Origin: Comamonadaceae bacterium 2PF
GTDB taxonomy: Bacteria; Pseudomonadota; Gammaproteobacteria; Burkholderiales; Burkholderiaceae_C
NCBI GenBank assembly: GCA_005502875.1
Contig: SCMV01000003.1
Location: forward strand, 123,619 to 187,618
Direction: 5' to 3'
Length of the DNA: 64,000 nt
A program made the position numbers and the translations under genes. Of this stretch, positions 44,524-57,921 are shown piece after piece (within the stretch, counting starts at the first letter, position 1; every line of letters begins with the position of its first letter). The notes beneath the pieces are model-generated. The model made no database searches. It was not told where the DNA came from and saw only the letters and a program-made list of their open reading frames with translations.

Positions 44524-45198
44524 ATGGGCCAGATGATCGAGGTCAGCCGTCCCGATGGCGGCAAGACCCCTGCTTACCACGCGCCAAGCCCCCGTCCGGG
44601 CTCGCCGGCCATCGTCCTGGTCCAGGAGTGGTGGGGGCTCAATGACCACATTCGCAGCGTAGCCGACCGGCTCGCCGCCGAGGGCCACGACGTGCTCGCC
44701 CCGGACCTGTACCGAGGCCGGGGCACGACCCAGGCCGACGAGGCCAATCACCTCATGAACAGCCTGGATTTCGCCGACGCGATCCAGCAGGACATCGCGG
44801 GCTGCGTGATCCACCTGGGCGAAGGCGGGCGCAAGGTCGGCATCACCGGGTTTTGCATGGGTGGGGCGCTCACGGTCGCGGCGGCGGCGCTGGTGCCTGG
44901 CCTGTCGGCGGCCGTCTGCTTCTACGGCATCCCGCCCAGGCAGGTGGCCGACCCGGCGCTGATCCGCATCCCCTTCATGGGCCACTTCGCCACGCTCGAC
45001 ACCTGGTGCACACCCGCTGCAGCGGCTGCCTTGGAGGCCGACATGCGCGCCGCCGGGCAGGTGCCCGAGGTGCACCACTACGTGGCGCAACACGCTTTTT
45101 TCAATGACTCCCGCCGCGCGGAGGTCTACGACGCCGCGTGCGCCGAGCTGGCCTGGTCCCGCACCACCGCATTTTTCGCCCGGCACCTCAGAGGCTGA
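44524..45198 (+). CDS. Dienelactone hydrolase family protein
   Basis: The 224-residue alpha/beta hydrolase has the dienelactone-hydrolase features: VQEWWGLNDHIR (Glu that contacts the nucleophile), Cys111 in ITGFCMGGAL, and a late His in VAQHAFFND. These enzymes hydrolyse dienelactones in chloroaromatic breakdown, but many relatives have unknown esterase roles, and no aromatic catabolic genes are nearby. It is divergent from metR, sharing the promoter region with the MetR-like site. Confidence 0.88.
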   Translation: MGQMIEVSRPDGGKTPAYHAPSPRPGSPAIVLVQEWWGLNDHIRSVADRLAAEGHDVLAPDLYRGRGTTQADEANHLMNSLDFADAIQQDIAGCVIHLGEGGRKVGITGFCMGGALTVAAAALVPGLSAAVCFYGIPPRQVADPALIRIPFMGHFATLDTWCTPAAAAALEADMRAAGQVPEVHHYVAQHAFFNDSRRAEVYDAACAELAWSRTTAFFARHLRG

Positions 45199-45260
45199 GC
45201 CCTTGGGCTCGGCCGATGCAGGCGCCACCTTTGTCTCAACCTTGCCGAGAGGAGCTCGCC

Positions 45261-45785
45261 ATGCGTCCTGTGTCGTCCGAATTCATCCGTTATGACGTCG
45301 GTGCCTGTGGCCCGGGTCTCAAGGGGCTGTTGCTGGTGGCCGATCGGGGGCGCGGCCTGTGCGCCATCCTCATGGGCGACGACGAAGGTGCGCTGGTCGA
45401 AGAGCTCGCCGAGCGCTTCCCGCGTGCGCAGCTCATGCAGGACGAAGCCGAGCTGTCGGCCGCGCTGGACGCTGTGCAGACCATGCTGGCCGACCCCAGC
45501 CAGGGCCTGGACTGGCCGCTCGACCCGCTGGGCACCGAGTTCCAGCTGCAGGTCTGGGACGCGTTGCGCCAGATCCCGCCCGGGCAGACCGTGAGCTACA
45601 CCGAGCTGGCCACCCGCATCGGCAAGCCCGATGCCGTGCGCGCCGTGGCCTCCGCCTGTGCGGCCAACCCGTTGGCGGTGGTGGTGCCTTGCCACCGCGT
45701 CATCCGCAGCGATGGCGGGCTGTCCGGTTATCGCTGGGGTGTTGAGCGCAAGCAAAGCTTGCTCGAACGCGAGGGCCGTGGTTGA
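45261..45785 (+). CDS. ogt: Methylated-DNA--protein-cysteine S-methyltransferase
   Basis: The protein repairs O6-alkylguanine by transferring the alkyl group to its own cysteine. The 174-residue product carries the acceptor Cys144 in VVPCHRVIRSDGGLSGYRWG and the DNA-binding PPGQTVSYTELATRIGKPDAVRAVA helix region. A GAGAGGAGC ribosome site precedes the ATG beginning MRPVSSEF. It lacks the N-terminal Ada regulatory domain. It lies 62 bases after the dienelactone-hydrolase-like gene on the same strand. Confidence 0.93.
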   Translation: MRPVSSEFIRYDVGACGPGLKGLLLVADRGRGLCAILMGDDEGALVEELAERFPRAQLMQDEAELSAALDAVQTMLADPSQGLDWPLDPLGTEFQLQVWDALRQIPPGQTVSYTELATRIGKPDAVRAVASACAANPLAVVVPCHRVIRSDGGLSGYRWGVERKQSLLEREGRG

Positions 45786-45867
45786 GCGCCTGGGCATGAC
45801 GCCGTGATACCGTCGGGGGTGTTGTGGCGGGTCTGTGCCCGCACCCCTTTGATGGCTCGGGAGTCGG

Positions 45868-46947
45868 ATGAAAGTCAGCCAAGGCACGGTCGGCGCACTG
45901 GTTCTGGTGCTGGCCCTCGGTGCGGGCGCGTACGCCTGGTGGCAGCGCCCCACCTCCGTCGAGACCACGCAAGCCACCAGCCGACCGCTGGTGCGCACCT
46001 TGCAATTCACCGCACGCGTGGCCACACCCGCGCGGGTGGAGCTGGGCACGACCCTGACCGGGCGCGTGGCCCGGGTCCTGGTGGACGAGGGCGATGCCGT
46101 GCGCGCCGGCGCCCCCCTGATCGAACTTGAAACCGATGAGGCCAGGGCTGCGGCGTTGCAGTCCGACGCCTCGCTCAAGCAAGCCGAGGCCACTTTGCGC
46201 GCGGCCGAGCGCGACCTGCCCCGAACTCAGGAGTTGGTGGCGCAGGCCTTTTACAGCCAGCAAAAACTCGACGATGCCCGCCGGGCCACCGACGTGGCCC
46301 GTGCCCAGCGTGATGCGGCGCGCGCGGCGTTGCAAGCCGCACAAGCCAAGCTGGCTCAGCACGTGGTGCGGGCCCCTGCAACGGGCCAGGTGCTGGTGCG
46401 CAGCGTGGACCCAGGGCAGATCGTGCAGGCAGGCAAGGCCCTGCTGACGGTGTCGGTGCAAGGGCCGCTGGAGCTGGTGGCACAAGTCGATGAGCGCTTC
46501 CTGGGACAGCTGCAGGTGGGTCAGCCCGCGCGCGTGCTGGCCGATGCCTACCCGGGCCAGCCTTTCAACGCGCAGGTGTCTCGCCTGGCGCCCTCGGTGA
46601 ACGCGCAAAGCGGCTCCGTGGAGGTGCGCCTGTCGGTGGCTGGCCCGCGTCCCGACTTCCTGCGTGAAGACATGACCTTGTCGGTCGAGGTGCGCACCGG
46701 CGAGCGCAGCGGTGCGCGCGTGCTGCCCTTGCGAGCGTTGCGCTCGTCCAGCACCGATGGCGAAGGCGCAGACGGCGAGGTCATGGTGCTGCGCGATGGC
46801 CGTGCGGTGCTGAGGCCCGTCAAGCTGGGCCTGCGCACGCTCACCGAAGTCGAAGTGCGAAGCGGCCTGAGCGATGGCGATGAGGTGGTGCTCGACCCCG
46901 TGGGCCTGGCCCCCGACGCCCGCGTGCACGCCCGCACGAAGCCTTGA
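45868..46947 (+). CDS. Membrane-fusion (periplasmic adaptor) subunit of a MacAB-like ABC exporter
   Basis: The 359-residue protein has an N-terminal anchor (ALVLVLALGAGAYAWW), a split lipoyl domain (GRVARVLVDEGDAVRAGAPLIELE and HVVRAPATGQVLVRSVDPGQIV), an alpha-hairpin between them (about 90-150) and a beta-barrel domain. It should bridge the inner-membrane transporter to the periplasm or an outer-membrane channel. The permease gene follows after 18 bases and the ATPase gene 10 bases after that. No outer-membrane factor is encoded here. Substrate unknown. Confidence 0.88.
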   Translation: MKVSQGTVGALVLVLALGAGAYAWWQRPTSVETTQATSRPLVRTLQFTARVATPARVELGTTLTGRVARVLVDEGDAVRAGAPLIELETDEARAAALQSDASLKQAEATLRAAERDLPRTQELVAQAFYSQQKLDDARRATDVARAQRDAARAALQAAQAKLAQHVVRAPATGQVLVRSVDPGQIVQAGKALLTVSVQGPLELVAQVDERFLGQLQVGQPARVLADAYPGQPFNAQVSRLAPSVNAQSGSVEVRLSVAGPRPDFLREDMTLSVEVRTGERSGARVLPLRALRSSSTDGEGADGEVMVLRDGRAVLRPVKLGLRTLTEVEVRSGLSDGDEVVLDPVGLAPDARVHARTKP

Positions 46948-46965
46948 CCTGAGATCGTCCAGACC

Positions 46966-48204
<1,239 letters not shown>

Positions 48205-48214
48205 GCCTGAGCGC

Positions 48215-48967
48215 ATGACTTCGCCCATCCAACCACAAGCTGCTCACACAGCCGGCGCCGAGCTGGTGCAGATCGAAGGCCTGCACAAGGTCTACAACCT
48301 GGGCGAGCCCAACGAAATCGAGGTGCTCCATGGCCTGGACCTGAGCATCCGACAAGGCGAGTTCGCAGCGCTGATCGGCCCGTCGGGTTCGGGCAAGAGC
48401 ACGCTGTTGAACGTGCTGGGCCTGCTCGAGCGCGGCACGTCGGGTCGATATACCCTGGCCGGTGAGGACGTTGCTCGCCTGGACGACGAGGGCCTGACGC
48501 GTCTGCGCCGCGACACCCTGGGCTTTGTTTTTCAGTTTCACCACCTGCTGCCGGCGTTCACGGCCGAAGAGAACGTGAGCATGCCGGTGCGCTCGCGCGA
48601 TGGCGTGGTCTCGCGAGCGCAGCGGCAGCGGGCGCGAGAGCTGCTGGCGGCGGTGGGCCTGTCTCATGCGCTGGAGCGCAAACCGGCGCAGCTGTCGGGT
48701 GGCATGCAGCAGCGCGTGGCCATCGCGCGCGCGCTGATGCTGCAGCCGCCTCTGGTGCTGGCCGACGAGCCCACTGGCAACCTCGACACCGCCTCGTCGG
48801 CCGAGGTGTTTGCGCTGATGCGGGACATCCACCGGCGCGTGGGCACCACCTTCCTGATCGTGACCCACGACCCGCGACTGGCCGCCCGATGCGATCGCGT
48901 CATCGAGCTGGTCGATGGGCGCATTGCCCGAGATGCCTTGCCGCAAGAAGGTGCTCAAGAGACTTGA
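48215..48967 (+). CDS. ABC transporter ATP-binding protein (MacB/LolD-like)
   Basis: The 250-residue ATPase contains Walker [11 protein letters not shown]-loop [11 protein letters not shown], signature [15 protein letters not shown], Walker [13 protein letters not shown] and the H-loop IVTHD. The [11 protein letters not shown] and NLDTASS phrases are typical of the LolD/MacB group. The ATG (MTSPIQPQ) lies 10 bases after the permease stop. Its stop codon lies inside the MetR box that serves metE. Confidence 0.92.
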   Translation: MTSPIQPQAAHTAGAELVQIEGLHKVYNLGEPNEIEVLHGLDLSIRQGEFAALIGPSGSGKSTLLNVLGLLERGTSGRYTLAGEDVARLDDEGLTRLRRDTLGFVFQFHHLLPAFTAEENVSMPVRSRDGVVSRAQRQRARELLAAVGLSHALERKPAQLSGGMQQRVAIARALMLQPPLVLADEPTGNLDTASSAEVFALMRDIHRRVGTTFLIVTHDPRLAARCDRVIELVDGRIARDALPQEGAQET

Positions 48968-48980
48968 ATTCCATTCAAGT
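48962..48980 (+). promoter_or_regulatory. Perfect MetR box upstream of metE
   Basis: ACTTGAATTCCATTCAAGT is a palindrome with 7-base perfect arms and contains TGAA-N5-TTCA, the MetR consensus, at 48965-48977. It overlaps the stop codon of the ABC ATPase gene and lies about 90 bases before the metE ATG, the right place for activation. A further TGAA half-site occurs at 48986. Confidence 0.75.
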
Positions 48981-49066
48981 CTCGTTGAAAACATATCGCT
49001 TGATTCACGCCTGTCGCCTGCCCACACTGCGGTCCATCTCAGGAACACAGCAGACAAGAGGCCAGC

Positions 49067-51388
49067 ATGAATCAGCCATCTCCCCGCACCCCAGCCCACA
49101 TCCTGGGCTTTCCACGCATCGGCGCGCAGCGCGAACTCAAGTTCGCCCTCGAGGGCTTCTGGCGAGGCGAACGCAGCGAGGCCGAACTGCGCCGCACCGG
49201 GGCCGAGCTGCGCCAGCGCCATTGGGCCTTGCAAAAGGAGGCCGGTCTGGACGCCGTCACCGTCGGTGACTTCGCCTGGTACGACACCACGCTGACGCTG
49301 GCTGCCACGCTGGGCGCCTTGCCTGCGCGCTTCGGCTTTGACGCACGCACGCTCAGCCTGGTGCAGCACTTCGAACTCGCGCGCGGCAACGTCGCGCAGC
49401 CGGCCATGGAGATGACCAAGTGGTTCGACACCAACTACCACCACCTCGTGCCCGAGCTCGCGCCCGACACCGCCTTCGAAGGCGGTGTGAACTGGTTGTT
49501 CGACGAGGTGGACGAGGCGCAAGCCTTGGGCCATCGCGTCAAGGCCGTGCTGTTGGGGCCCGTCAGCTTCCTGTGGCTGTCCAAGGTTCACGGCGAGCAC
49601 GCCGGCTTTGACCGGCTGAGCCTGCTGCCGCGCGCGGTGCAGGCCTATCGCCGGGTCTTGCAGGGTTTGCGTGACCGCGGTGTCGAATGGGTGCAGGTCG
49701 ATGAGCCTGCCTTGTGTCAGGACCTGCCTGCCGACTGGTTGGCCGCTTACCAGCCGGCTTACGACGAGCTGGCGGCGGACCTGCGTGGCACGGGCACGAA
49801 GCTGATGATGGCCACCTACTTCGACACCGCTGCAGACCACGCGGTGCTGGCGACTCGGCTGCCTGTGCAGGGCTTCCACATCGACCTGGTGCGGGCGCCG
49901 CAGCAGCTCGATGCCTGGTTGGCCGCCTTGCCTGCCACCGCTGTCTTGTCCGTGGGCGTGATCGATGGTCGCAACATCTGGCGCAGCGACCTGGACCGTG
50001 TCCTGGGCTTGCTGCAGCCGCTCAAGGCCCAACTGGGCGAGCGCTTGTGGGTGGCGCCATCTTGTTCGCTGCTGCACGTGCCGGTTTCCCTGGCCCACGA
50101 GGTCAAGCTCGATGCCGAGGTCAAGGGCTGGCTGGCGTTCGCCACCGAGAAGCTGCAGGAGTTGCGCGTCATCGCCCGTGCGCTCAACGAGGGCAGCCAG
50201 GCAGTGTCCACCGAACTCGAACAACAGCGGCTTGCCCTGGCGGCACGCCGCGCCTCTGGCCGCGTCACCAACCCGGTCGTGCAAAAGCGCCTGGCCCAGC
50301 TCACGGCCGACATGGCCCAGCGCCGCAGCCCCTTCGAGCAGCGCCAGGCTCTTCAACGCGAGGCTTTGCAACTGCCCGACTGGCCCACCACCACCATCGG
50401 CTCGTTCCCGCAGACGGCATCGATCCGCCAGGCGCGCTCAGCCTGGCGCAAGGGGCAGCTCTCTGCCACCGATTACCTGCAGCGCATGCGCGCCGAGATC
50501 GAACACGCAGTCAGGCAGCAAGAGGCCTGGGGCCTGGACGTGCTGGTGCACGGCGAGGCCGAGCGCAACGACATGGTCGAGTACTTCGGTGAACAGCTGT
50601 GGGGCTACGCCTTCAGTGACAACGGCTGGGTGCAAAGCTACGGCTCGCGCTGCGTCAAGCCGCCCGTTCTGTACGGCGATGTTTTCCGTCCCGAGCCCAT
50701 GACGGTCGAGACCACGCGCTACGCGCAGTCGCTCACCGATCGGCCCATGAAGGGCATGCTAACGGGCCCGGTCACCATGCTGCAGTGGTCTTTTGTACGC
50801 GACGACCAGCCGCGCGAGGCCACCGCGTTGCAACTGGCCCTGGCCATCCGCGAAGAGGTGGCGGACCTGGAAAAAGCCGGCATCCGCGTGATCCAGATCG
50901 ACGAGCCTGCCTTCCGCGAGGGCCTGCCGCTGCGCCGCAGCGACTGGGCGGTGTACCTTGACTGGGCCGTGCGCGCCTTCAAGGTTTCGTCGTGCTGCGT
51001 GCGCGACGAAACCCAGGTGCACACCCACATGTGCTACTCGGAGTTCAACGACATCCTGCCCAGCATCGCGGCGATGGATGCCGACGTCATCACCATCGAG
51101 ACCTCGCGCTCGGCGATGGAGTTGCTCGACGGCTTCGGCGCCTTCCACTACCCCAACGAGATCGGCCCGGGCGTCTACGACATCCACTCGCCGCGCGTGC
51201 CGTCGGTGGAGGCCATGGTGCGCCTGTTGCGCCGTGCCGCCGATGTCGTGCCGGCCGAGCGGCTGTGGGTCAACCCCGACTGCGGCCTCAAGACCCGAGG
51301 CTGGGTGGAGACCGAGGCCGCGCTGCGCAACATGGTTGCGGCCGCCGGTGTGCTGCGTCGCGAGGCTGGCCTTCAGCGCGCGGCCTGA
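49067..51388 (+). CDS. metE: Cobalamin-independent methionine synthase
   Basis: MetE transfers a methyl group from methyltetrahydrofolate-polyglutamate to homocysteine. The 773-residue length and both TIM-barrel halves match. The N-terminal part begins [19 protein letters not shown]. The catalytic half starts at [14 protein letters not shown], with zinc ligands in [10 protein letters not shown] (His and Cys), [13 protein letters not shown] (Glu) and [11 protein letters not shown] (Cys). A MetR box upstream indicates activation by MetR with homocysteine. No cobalamin riboswitch was seen upstream. Confidence 0.97.
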   Translation: MNQPSPRTPAHILGFPRIGAQRELKFALEGFWRGERSEAELRRTGAELRQRHWALQKEAGLDAVTVGDFAWYDTTLTLAATLGALPARFGFDARTLSLVQHFELARGNVAQPAMEMTKWFDTNYHHLVPELAPDTAFEGGVNWLFDEVDEAQALGHRVKAVLLGPVSFLWLSKVHGEHAGFDRLSLLPRAVQAYRRVLQGLRDRGVEWVQVDEPALCQDLPADWLAAYQPAYDELAADLRGTGTKLMMATYFDTAADHAVLATRLPVQGFHIDLVRAPQQLDAWLAALPATAVLSVGVIDGRNIWRSDLDRVLGLLQPLKAQLGERLWVAPSCSLLHVPVSLAHEVKLDAEVKGWLAFATEKLQELRVIARALNEGSQAVSTELEQQRLALAARRASGRVTNPVVQKRLAQLTADMAQRRSPFEQRQALQREALQLPDWPTTTIGSFPQTASIRQARSAWRKGQLSATDYLQRMRAEIEHAVRQQEAWGLDVLVHGEAERNDMVEYFGEQLWGYAFSDNGWVQSYGSRCVKPPVLYGDVFRPEPMTVETTRYAQSLTDRPMKGMLTGPVTMLQWSFVRDDQPREATALQLALAIREEVADLEKAGIRVIQIDEPAFREGLPLRRSDWAVYLDWAVRAFKVSSCCVRDETQVHTHMCYSEFNDILPSIAAMDADVITIETSRSAMELLDGFGAFHYPNEIGPGVYDIHSPRVPSVEAMVRLLRRAADVVPAERLWVNPDCGLKTRGWVETEAALRNMVAAAGVLRREAGLQRAA

Positions 51389-51530
51389 GCCGTTTGGGTG
51401 CACCAGCTTGGTGATGCCGTGAACCACCTCAGTGAAAGTGATCACGTTTGACGCAAACCGTTCGGTAAGTAACACGAGGTCACGCTTCTGACGCCCATGC
51501 GTCGAACGCCAGTCGATACAGTCGCTCCCC

Positions 51531-53255
51531 ATGGACAGCCAGCTCACCTGGCGACCCAGGTTCATGGCGGAGGCGGCTTTGCAGGCGATCGAGACACATG
51601 AGGAACAAGGCGGGGCGGTTCAGGGCGGACCGGGCCTGAGCGCGGCCGTGGCGATGAGCGCGGTGGCTGCTGCGGCCCTGAGCGCTTGCGGCGCGGGCTC
51701 GCAGGGCTTCGAAGCCATGACCGCCGAGCGCGCCGCCCGCCTGCTCAACCAGGGTGGCCTGGGCTCCACTCCGTCCGAGGTCAACGAGATCCTGGAGCAG
51801 GGCGCAGAGACCTGGTTCGAGGCCCAAAAGCGCATGCCCATCGGGCCCTCGATCTGGCAGTGGGCCACCGACCATGGCCATGCCAGTCGCGCCTTTGCCC
51901 GCAGCGACTACGGCCTGGACCAGGCCCTGTGGTGGCGCCTGTGCAACTCGCAGGACGTGATGCGCCAGCGCATGGTGTTGGCGCTCAGCGAGATCTTCGT
52001 CGTCTCGCCGTTGAACATGGTGGCCTACTGGCGCCAGTTCGGCTGCATCGCGTGGTGGGAGTTGCTGGAGCGGCACTGCTTTGGCAACTTCCGCGACCTG
52101 CTCACGCACGTCACGCTGTCGCCCGCCATGGGCGTGTACCTGAGCATGCGTGGCAGCGCCAAGGAAACGCCCGCTGGCCGCCGCCCCGACGAGAACTACG
52201 CCCGAGAGTTGCTGCAGCTCTTCACCATCGGCCTGCACGAGCTCAACACCGATGGCTCGCCCGTGCAGCCCCTGACCGAAACCTACGACGCCGACACCGT
52301 CGCACAGCTGGCGCGAGCGCTCACCGGCTGGGACGTCGACGGCTTCAATCCCTTTGACCCGGAAGGCGCGTTCGAGTACTGGCGCAAGCCCATGGTCTTT
52401 CACGCCGACCGCCACGCCACGGGTGACAAGCGCGTGCTGGGTGCCAACATCCCGGATGGCACGCCTGGCCCCGAGGCCCTGCGCCTGGCCCTGGACGCCG
52501 TGTTCGCCCACCCCAACGTCGGGCCCTTCATCTCGCGTCAGCTGATCCAGCGCCTGGTGACCAGCAACCCCAGCCCCGCCTACGTTCGGCGCGTGGCCCT
52601 CACGTTTGAAAACAACGGTGCCACCACGCCGGTGCGTGGCGACCTGGCCGCCGTGTTGCGCGCGGTGCTGGCCGACCCCGAGGCCCGGCCAGAAAAAACC
52701 GAGCCCGCAGCCGGCGCGCTCGATGTGCAGACCGACGGCAAGCTTCGCGAGCCGCTGCTGCGCCTGCTGCAGTGGCTGCGCCTGAGCCGTGCCACGTCCA
52801 CCGATGGCCAATGGAACGTGCCCGATGTGTCGGGCAGCGACATGATCGGTCAGGCGCCGCTGCGCGCGCCCTCGGTGTTCAACTTCTTCCGGCCGGGCTA
52901 CGTGCCGCCCAACAGCGAAGTGGCGCGGCTGGGGCTGGTGGCGCCCGAGTTCCAGGTCACCAACGAGTCCACGGTGATCGGCTACGCCAACTTCCTGCGC
53001 AACGTGCTGCCCTTTGGCGGCGCAGGCATCTTGCCCAACTACGAAGATTGGCTGCAGCACGCCGACGACGTGCCCACCCTGGTCGACCTGCTCGATTTGC
53101 ACCTCACCGGTCGCATGCTTTCGCGCACCACGCTCGACACCATCGTGCAGGGCGTCAGCTCGATCACCGGGCAGTCGAGCAACGAGCGCCGCAACCGCGT
53201 GCTGGCTGCCTTCTTCCTGGTCATGACCTGCCCCGAGTACCTGGTGCAGCGCTGA
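51531..53255 (+). CDS. DUF1800 family protein
   Basis: This 574-residue protein belongs to DUF1800, a widespread exported family almost always encoded beside DUF1501, as here. After a short hydrophobic region (LSAAVAMSAVAAAALSACG, possibly a lipoprotein-like signal) it shows the family phrases RPDENYARELLQLFTIGLHELN, ALTGWDVDGFNP, HPNVGPFISRQLIQRLVTSNPSP and FNFFRPGYVPPNSE. The biochemical role is unknown. The 142-base gap upstream contains GTTTG-ACG-CAAAC but no clear promoter. Confidence 0.88.
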   Translation: MDSQLTWRPRFMAEAALQAIETHEEQGGAVQGGPGLSAAVAMSAVAAAALSACGAGSQGFEAMTAERAARLLNQGGLGSTPSEVNEILEQGAETWFEAQKRMPIGPSIWQWATDHGHASRAFARSDYGLDQALWWRLCNSQDVMRQRMVLALSEIFVVSPLNMVAYWRQFGCIAWWELLERHCFGNFRDLLTHVTLSPAMGVYLSMRGSAKETPAGRRPDENYARELLQLFTIGLHELNTDGSPVQPLTETYDADTVAQLARALTGWDVDGFNPFDPEGAFEYWRKPMVFHADRHATGDKRVLGANIPDGTPGPEALRLALDAVFAHPNVGPFISRQLIQRLVTSNPSPAYVRRVALTFENNGATTPVRGDLAAVLRAVLADPEARPEKTEPAAGALDVQTDGKLREPLLRLLQWLRLSRATSTDGQWNVPDVSGSDMIGQAPLRAPSVFNFFRPGYVPPNSEVARLGLVAPEFQVTNESTVIGYANFLRNVLPFGGAGILPNYEDWLQHADDVPTLVDLLDLHLTGRMLSRTTLDTIVQGVSSITGQSSNERRNRVLAAFFLVMTCPEYLVQR

Positions 53256-53279
53256 AGCCCACTTGCCGAATCAACCGCC

Positions 53280-54671
53280 ATGAACGACCACTCGCCCAGC
53301 CGCCGCGCCTTCCTGCAACGCACCGCGTGGCTGTCTGCTGCCGGAGCGGCCGCTCCCTTCGCGATGAACCTGGCCACGATGGCCGAGGTCGCCGCGCAAA
53401 CCTCGGGTGCGGGCGACTACAAGGCGCTGGTGTGCGTGTTCCTGCAGGGTGGCAACGACCATGGCAACACCCTGCTGCCGGCCGATGCCAGCAGCCATGC
53501 GGCCTACGCGACGGCCCGCAGCGACCTGGCCCTGCCGTTGGCGAGCCTGGTGGGCACCACCTTGGGCACCGATGCGTCCAGCAACCTGGGGGGCCGGCAG
53601 GTGGCCCTGGCCCCGGCGCTGCAGCCGCTCAAGGCCCTGTACGAAGGCGGTCGCCTGGCCGGCCTGCTCAACATCGGCACGCTGGTCGAGCCGACCACGT
53701 TGGCGCAGTACAAGGCTCAGTCGGTGCCCCTGCCGCCCAAGCTGTTTTCGCACAACGACCAGCAAGCGGCCTGGCAGTCGCACGGCGCCGAGGGCACCTC
53801 GGCGGGCTGGGGCGGGCGGGTGGTCGATGCCGCGTTGTCGAACAATGGCCAGGCTTCGCTGACGTGCATCAACACCTCGGGCAACGCCGTGTTCGTGGCC
53901 GGTGAGCAGGCCGTGCCTTTCATGGTCAACCCCGCTGGCGTGCCGGCTGTGGCCGCGCTGGGCGGAGGCATGTTCGGCTCGGCCGCCTGCGAGCAGGCCT
54001 TCCTCAAGCTGGTGACGCAAACCAGCCAGGCCCACGTGCTGGCCGCCGAACATGCCAAGGTGATGAAGCGTGCGCTGGACACCAACGGTCAGTTGCGTTC
54101 GGCCCTCTCGGGCGCACCGGCCCTGAACACGGTGTTCGACGCCGACGGGCTGTCGCGTCAGCTGGCCATGGTCGCCAGGCTGATGTCGGTGCGAGCCACG
54201 CTGGGCATGAAGCGCCAGGTGTTCTTCGTGCAGCTCGGTGGCTTCGACCTGCACGACAACTTCGCGGCGCGCCACCCGCTGCTGCTGGGACAGGTGGCCC
54301 AGGGCCTGAGCCGCTTTCAGCAGGCGCTCGACGAGATGGGCCTGGCTCAGCAAGTCACCACCTTCACCGCCAGCGATTTCGGGCGCACGCTCAGCAGCAA
54401 TGGCGATGGCTCCGACCATGGCTGGGGTTCGCACCACTTCGTGATGGGTGGTGCGGTGCAAGGCCAGCGCCTGTTCGGCACCTTGCCCGATGCCGGCCTG
54501 GGTGGCAACCAGGACGTGGGGCAGGGCCGCCTGCTGCCCACGATGGCGGTGCAGCAACTGGCCGCCGCCCTGGGGCGCTGGATGGGCGTGAGCCCCTCCG
54601 ACCTGGGCCTGGTGGCGCCGGGCCACTCTGTCTTCGACGCGACATTGCTGTCCGGCCTGATGAAGACCTGA
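53280..54671 (+). CDS. DUF1501 family Tat-exported protein
   Basis: The 463-residue product has a twin-arginine signal (SRRAFLQRTAWLSAAGAAAP) and the DUF1501 sulfatase-like core: VCVFLQGGNDHGNTLLP near residue 50, SHGAEGTSAGWGGR, VQLGGFDLHDNF and TASDFGRTLSSNGDGSDHGWG with HHFVMGG. The Asp/His clusters suggest an alkaline-phosphatase-type metal site, but no substrate is known. It is 24 bases downstream of the DUF1800 gene, and the two products are thought to work together. Confidence 0.9.
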   Translation: MNDHSPSRRAFLQRTAWLSAAGAAAPFAMNLATMAEVAAQTSGAGDYKALVCVFLQGGNDHGNTLLPADASSHAAYATARSDLALPLASLVGTTLGTDASSNLGGRQVALAPALQPLKALYEGGRLAGLLNIGTLVEPTTLAQYKAQSVPLPPKLFSHNDQQAAWQSHGAEGTSAGWGGRVVDAALSNNGQASLTCINTSGNAVFVAGEQAVPFMVNPAGVPAVAALGGGMFGSAACEQAFLKLVTQTSQAHVLAAEHAKVMKRALDTNGQLRSALSGAPALNTVFDADGLSRQLAMVARLMSVRATLGMKRQVFFVQLGGFDLHDNFAARHPLLLGQVAQGLSRFQQALDEMGLAQQVTTFTASDFGRTLSSNGDGSDHGWGSHHFVMGGAVQGQRLFGTLPDAGLGGNQDVGQGRLLPTMAVQQLAAALGRWMGVSPSDLGLVAPGHSVFDATLLSGLMKT

Positions 54672-54729
54672 TGCGGCCCGAGGGGCGCTTGCACTAGGAT
54701 GGCGCCCTGTCTGAAGAGGAGCCTGTCCG

Positions 54730-55224
54730 ATGTCCGCCCGTCCCAACCAACTCTCCCGCACCGTGGCCAAGCTGCAGGGCCTGCCCCTGATCGGCCAGTG
54801 GGCCACCAGCTTCGCGCTGGGCCGCGTGGTGCCTTACGTGGGCACTTCAGGGCTGAAGTACGAGGTCATCAGCAGCCAGCGCGTGGTCGTGCGCATCCGC
54901 AACCAGCGCAAGGTGCAGAACCACATCAAGGGCGTGCACGCCGCCGCCATGGCCCTGCTGGCCGAGACCGCCACGGGCTTTTGCGTGGGCATGAACCTGC
55001 CCGACGACAAGCTGCCGCTCATCAAGACGATGAAGATCGACTACGTGCGCCGCTCGCAGGGCGACATGGTGGCCGAAGCCAGCCTGCGCCCCGAGCAGAT
55101 CCAGCAGATCCTCACGCAGGACAAGGGCGAGGTGGTGGTGCCGGTGGTCATCAAGGACGAGTCCGGTGAGCAGCCCATCCAGGCCGAGATGACCTGGGCT
55201 TGGGTGCCCAAGAAGCGGGGTTGA
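54730..55224 (+). CDS. DUF4442 hotdog-fold thioesterase-like protein
   Basis: The 164-residue protein has the hotdog-fold pattern of DUF4442/PaaI-like proteins: a long helix preceded by HIKGVHAAAMALLAETATGF, followed by beta strands LIKTMKIDYVRRSQGDMVAEASL and VPVVIKDESGEQPIQAEMTW. Such proteins often hydrolyse acyl-CoA thioesters, but the family is poorly defined. It sits between the DUF1501 gene and a convergent histidine kinase. Confidence 0.82.
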   Translation: MSARPNQLSRTVAKLQGLPLIGQWATSFALGRVVPYVGTSGLKYEVISSQRVVVRIRNQRKVQNHIKGVHAAAMALLAETATGFCVGMNLPDDKLPLIKTMKIDYVRRSQGDMVAEASLRPEQIQQILTQDKGEVVVPVVIKDESGEQPIQAEMTWAWVPKKRG

Positions 55225-55274
55225 TGCCAAAGCGCTGATGCGCGTTGGATGGCCGCGGCCGCTGTGCCGCCCGT

Positions 55275-57821
<2,547 letters not shown>

Positions 57822-57852
57822 CCGTGCTCCTTGCCCAGTGGCGTGTGGCGCA

Positions 57853-57879
57853 ATTATCCGGTCAGCTTGGGGCGTGCAA
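57853..57879 (-). promoter_or_regulatory. Candidate sigma-70 promoter of the hybrid kinase gene
   Basis: On the minus strand TTGCAC and GATAAT occur with a 15-base spacer about 30 bases before the AAGGAG ribosome site of the kinase gene. The -10 is good, the spacer is short, so the call is tentative. The rest of the 100-base gap holds CCGGG-N6-CCCGG, a possible terminator for bioB. Confidence 0.35.
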
Positions 57880-57921
57880 GCCAGGGATCAGCCGGGTGTT
57901 CGCCCGGGGTTCATCGAGCTT

